From contig JACKIL010000003.1 of NCBI GenBank assembly GCA_020638525.1, forward strand, positions 62,001 through 126,000: DNA of 64,000 bases, written 5' to 3'. Of this stretch, positions 63,825 to 64,000 are shown in pieces. The notes under the pieces were generated by a model. The model was not told the DNA's origin and did not search any database. It saw only the letters and a program-made list of their open reading frames with translations. The translations under genes and the position numbers were made by a program. Numbering within the stretch: position 1 is the first letter of the stretch; each line of letters starts with the position of its first letter. Source of the DNA: Caulobacterales bacterium. Lineage in GTDB: Bacteria; Pseudomonadota; Alphaproteobacteria; Caulobacterales; Parvularculaceae.

Positions 63825-64000
63825 TTAATTGCTGTCGAGTTTCTTCGGCAGATAGAAGGACTGGTTCGAGAAACCGATCCGCGTGCATTCTTCCGCAGCA
63901 TTCCAGCTGAAGGTGATGAAGCCGAATTCACCGCCCGACGCCAGAGCGGCGACAAGGCCCGGATCTTCCGTCGAGCAGAAGGCCTGAACGCCCTTCGCGT
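63825..64000 (-). CDS. Unidentified gene, 3' part only
   Basis: The minus-strand frame is open from the window's right edge to a TAA at 63825-63827. The 57 visible C-terminal residues read AKGVQAFCSTEDPGLVAALA, then SGGEFGFITFSWNAAEECTR and IGFSNQSFYLPKKLDSN. Two Cys could form a disulfide in an exported protein. The family is not recognised. The perfect terminator just downstream supports a real gene end here. Confidence 0.6.
   Translation of the reverse strand, partial: AKGVQAFCSTEDPGLVAALASGGEFGFITFSWNAAEECTRIGFSNQSFYLPKKLDSN

Overview
The window looks like chromosome from an alphaproteobacterium of fairly high GC. Supporting this are the gene order rpmH-rnpA-yidC-yihA, the cluster rnd-lptC-lptA-lptB-rpoN-hpf-ptsN, a DUF1150 gene, a CTTGAC-type -35 element at rpmH, and large envelope and TonB genes. 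I cannot name the genus. A perfect 16-bp ParB-binding site (parS) at 60561-60576 and the rpmH/rnpA/yidC group suggest that the segment lies within the origin-proximal part of the chromosome, although no dnaA, oriC or parAB is visible.

Layout. 1-6960 is housekeeping: the end of an ArsC/Spx-like gene, a transsulfuration enzyme, an alanine/Na+ symporter, then xerC, yihA, yidC, rnpA and rpmH on the minus strand. 7058-9600 is a complete 2.5-kb insertion element with 19-bp inverted ends and an 8-bp target duplication. It has an IS1-like DDE transposase and three passenger genes, and it landed a few bases upstream of the apparent rpmH promoter. 9756-13379 is an operon of a TVP38 membrane protein, a MerA-like flavoprotein and a histidine kinase. 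A gamma-glutamyltransferase and a P1-family peptidase follow, divergently arranged, then tRNA-Arg(ACG).

16726-24316 is an accessory metabolic cluster: a TonB-dependent receptor divergent from an SDR, a TetR regulator, an MFS carrier, a class-III aminotransferase-fold enzyme and an APH-like kinase. The last two resemble the phospholyase and hydroxylysine-kinase families, so I infer uptake and breakdown of an amino alcohol. 24413-33226 holds envelope, transport and general metabolic genes (DUF883/YqjE pair, lipase-like protein, MFS, sulfurtransferase, YaiI, UppP, serine/threonine dehydratase). 33269-38850 is the ptsN-hpf-rpoN-lptBAC-rnd cluster. 38944-49310 holds mixed metabolic genes (TTC38-like, Bax1-like, rsmB, YbjN-like, malate synthase, aldose epimerase, GT87, crotonase, sdhB).

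49414-56969 contains a SulP transporter with a structured leader and two paralogous TPR-sulfotransferases flanking a DUF885 protein. 57106-59365 is a four-gene arsenic operon (arsR, arsI-like, arsC, acr3) whose palindromic operator overlaps the arsR start. The end carries zapE, parS, a large palindromic repeat, an amidohydrolase, a Bcr/CflA-type MFS gene, rimM, and the 3' part of an unidentified gene. No rRNA operon, CRISPR array or prophage was seen.
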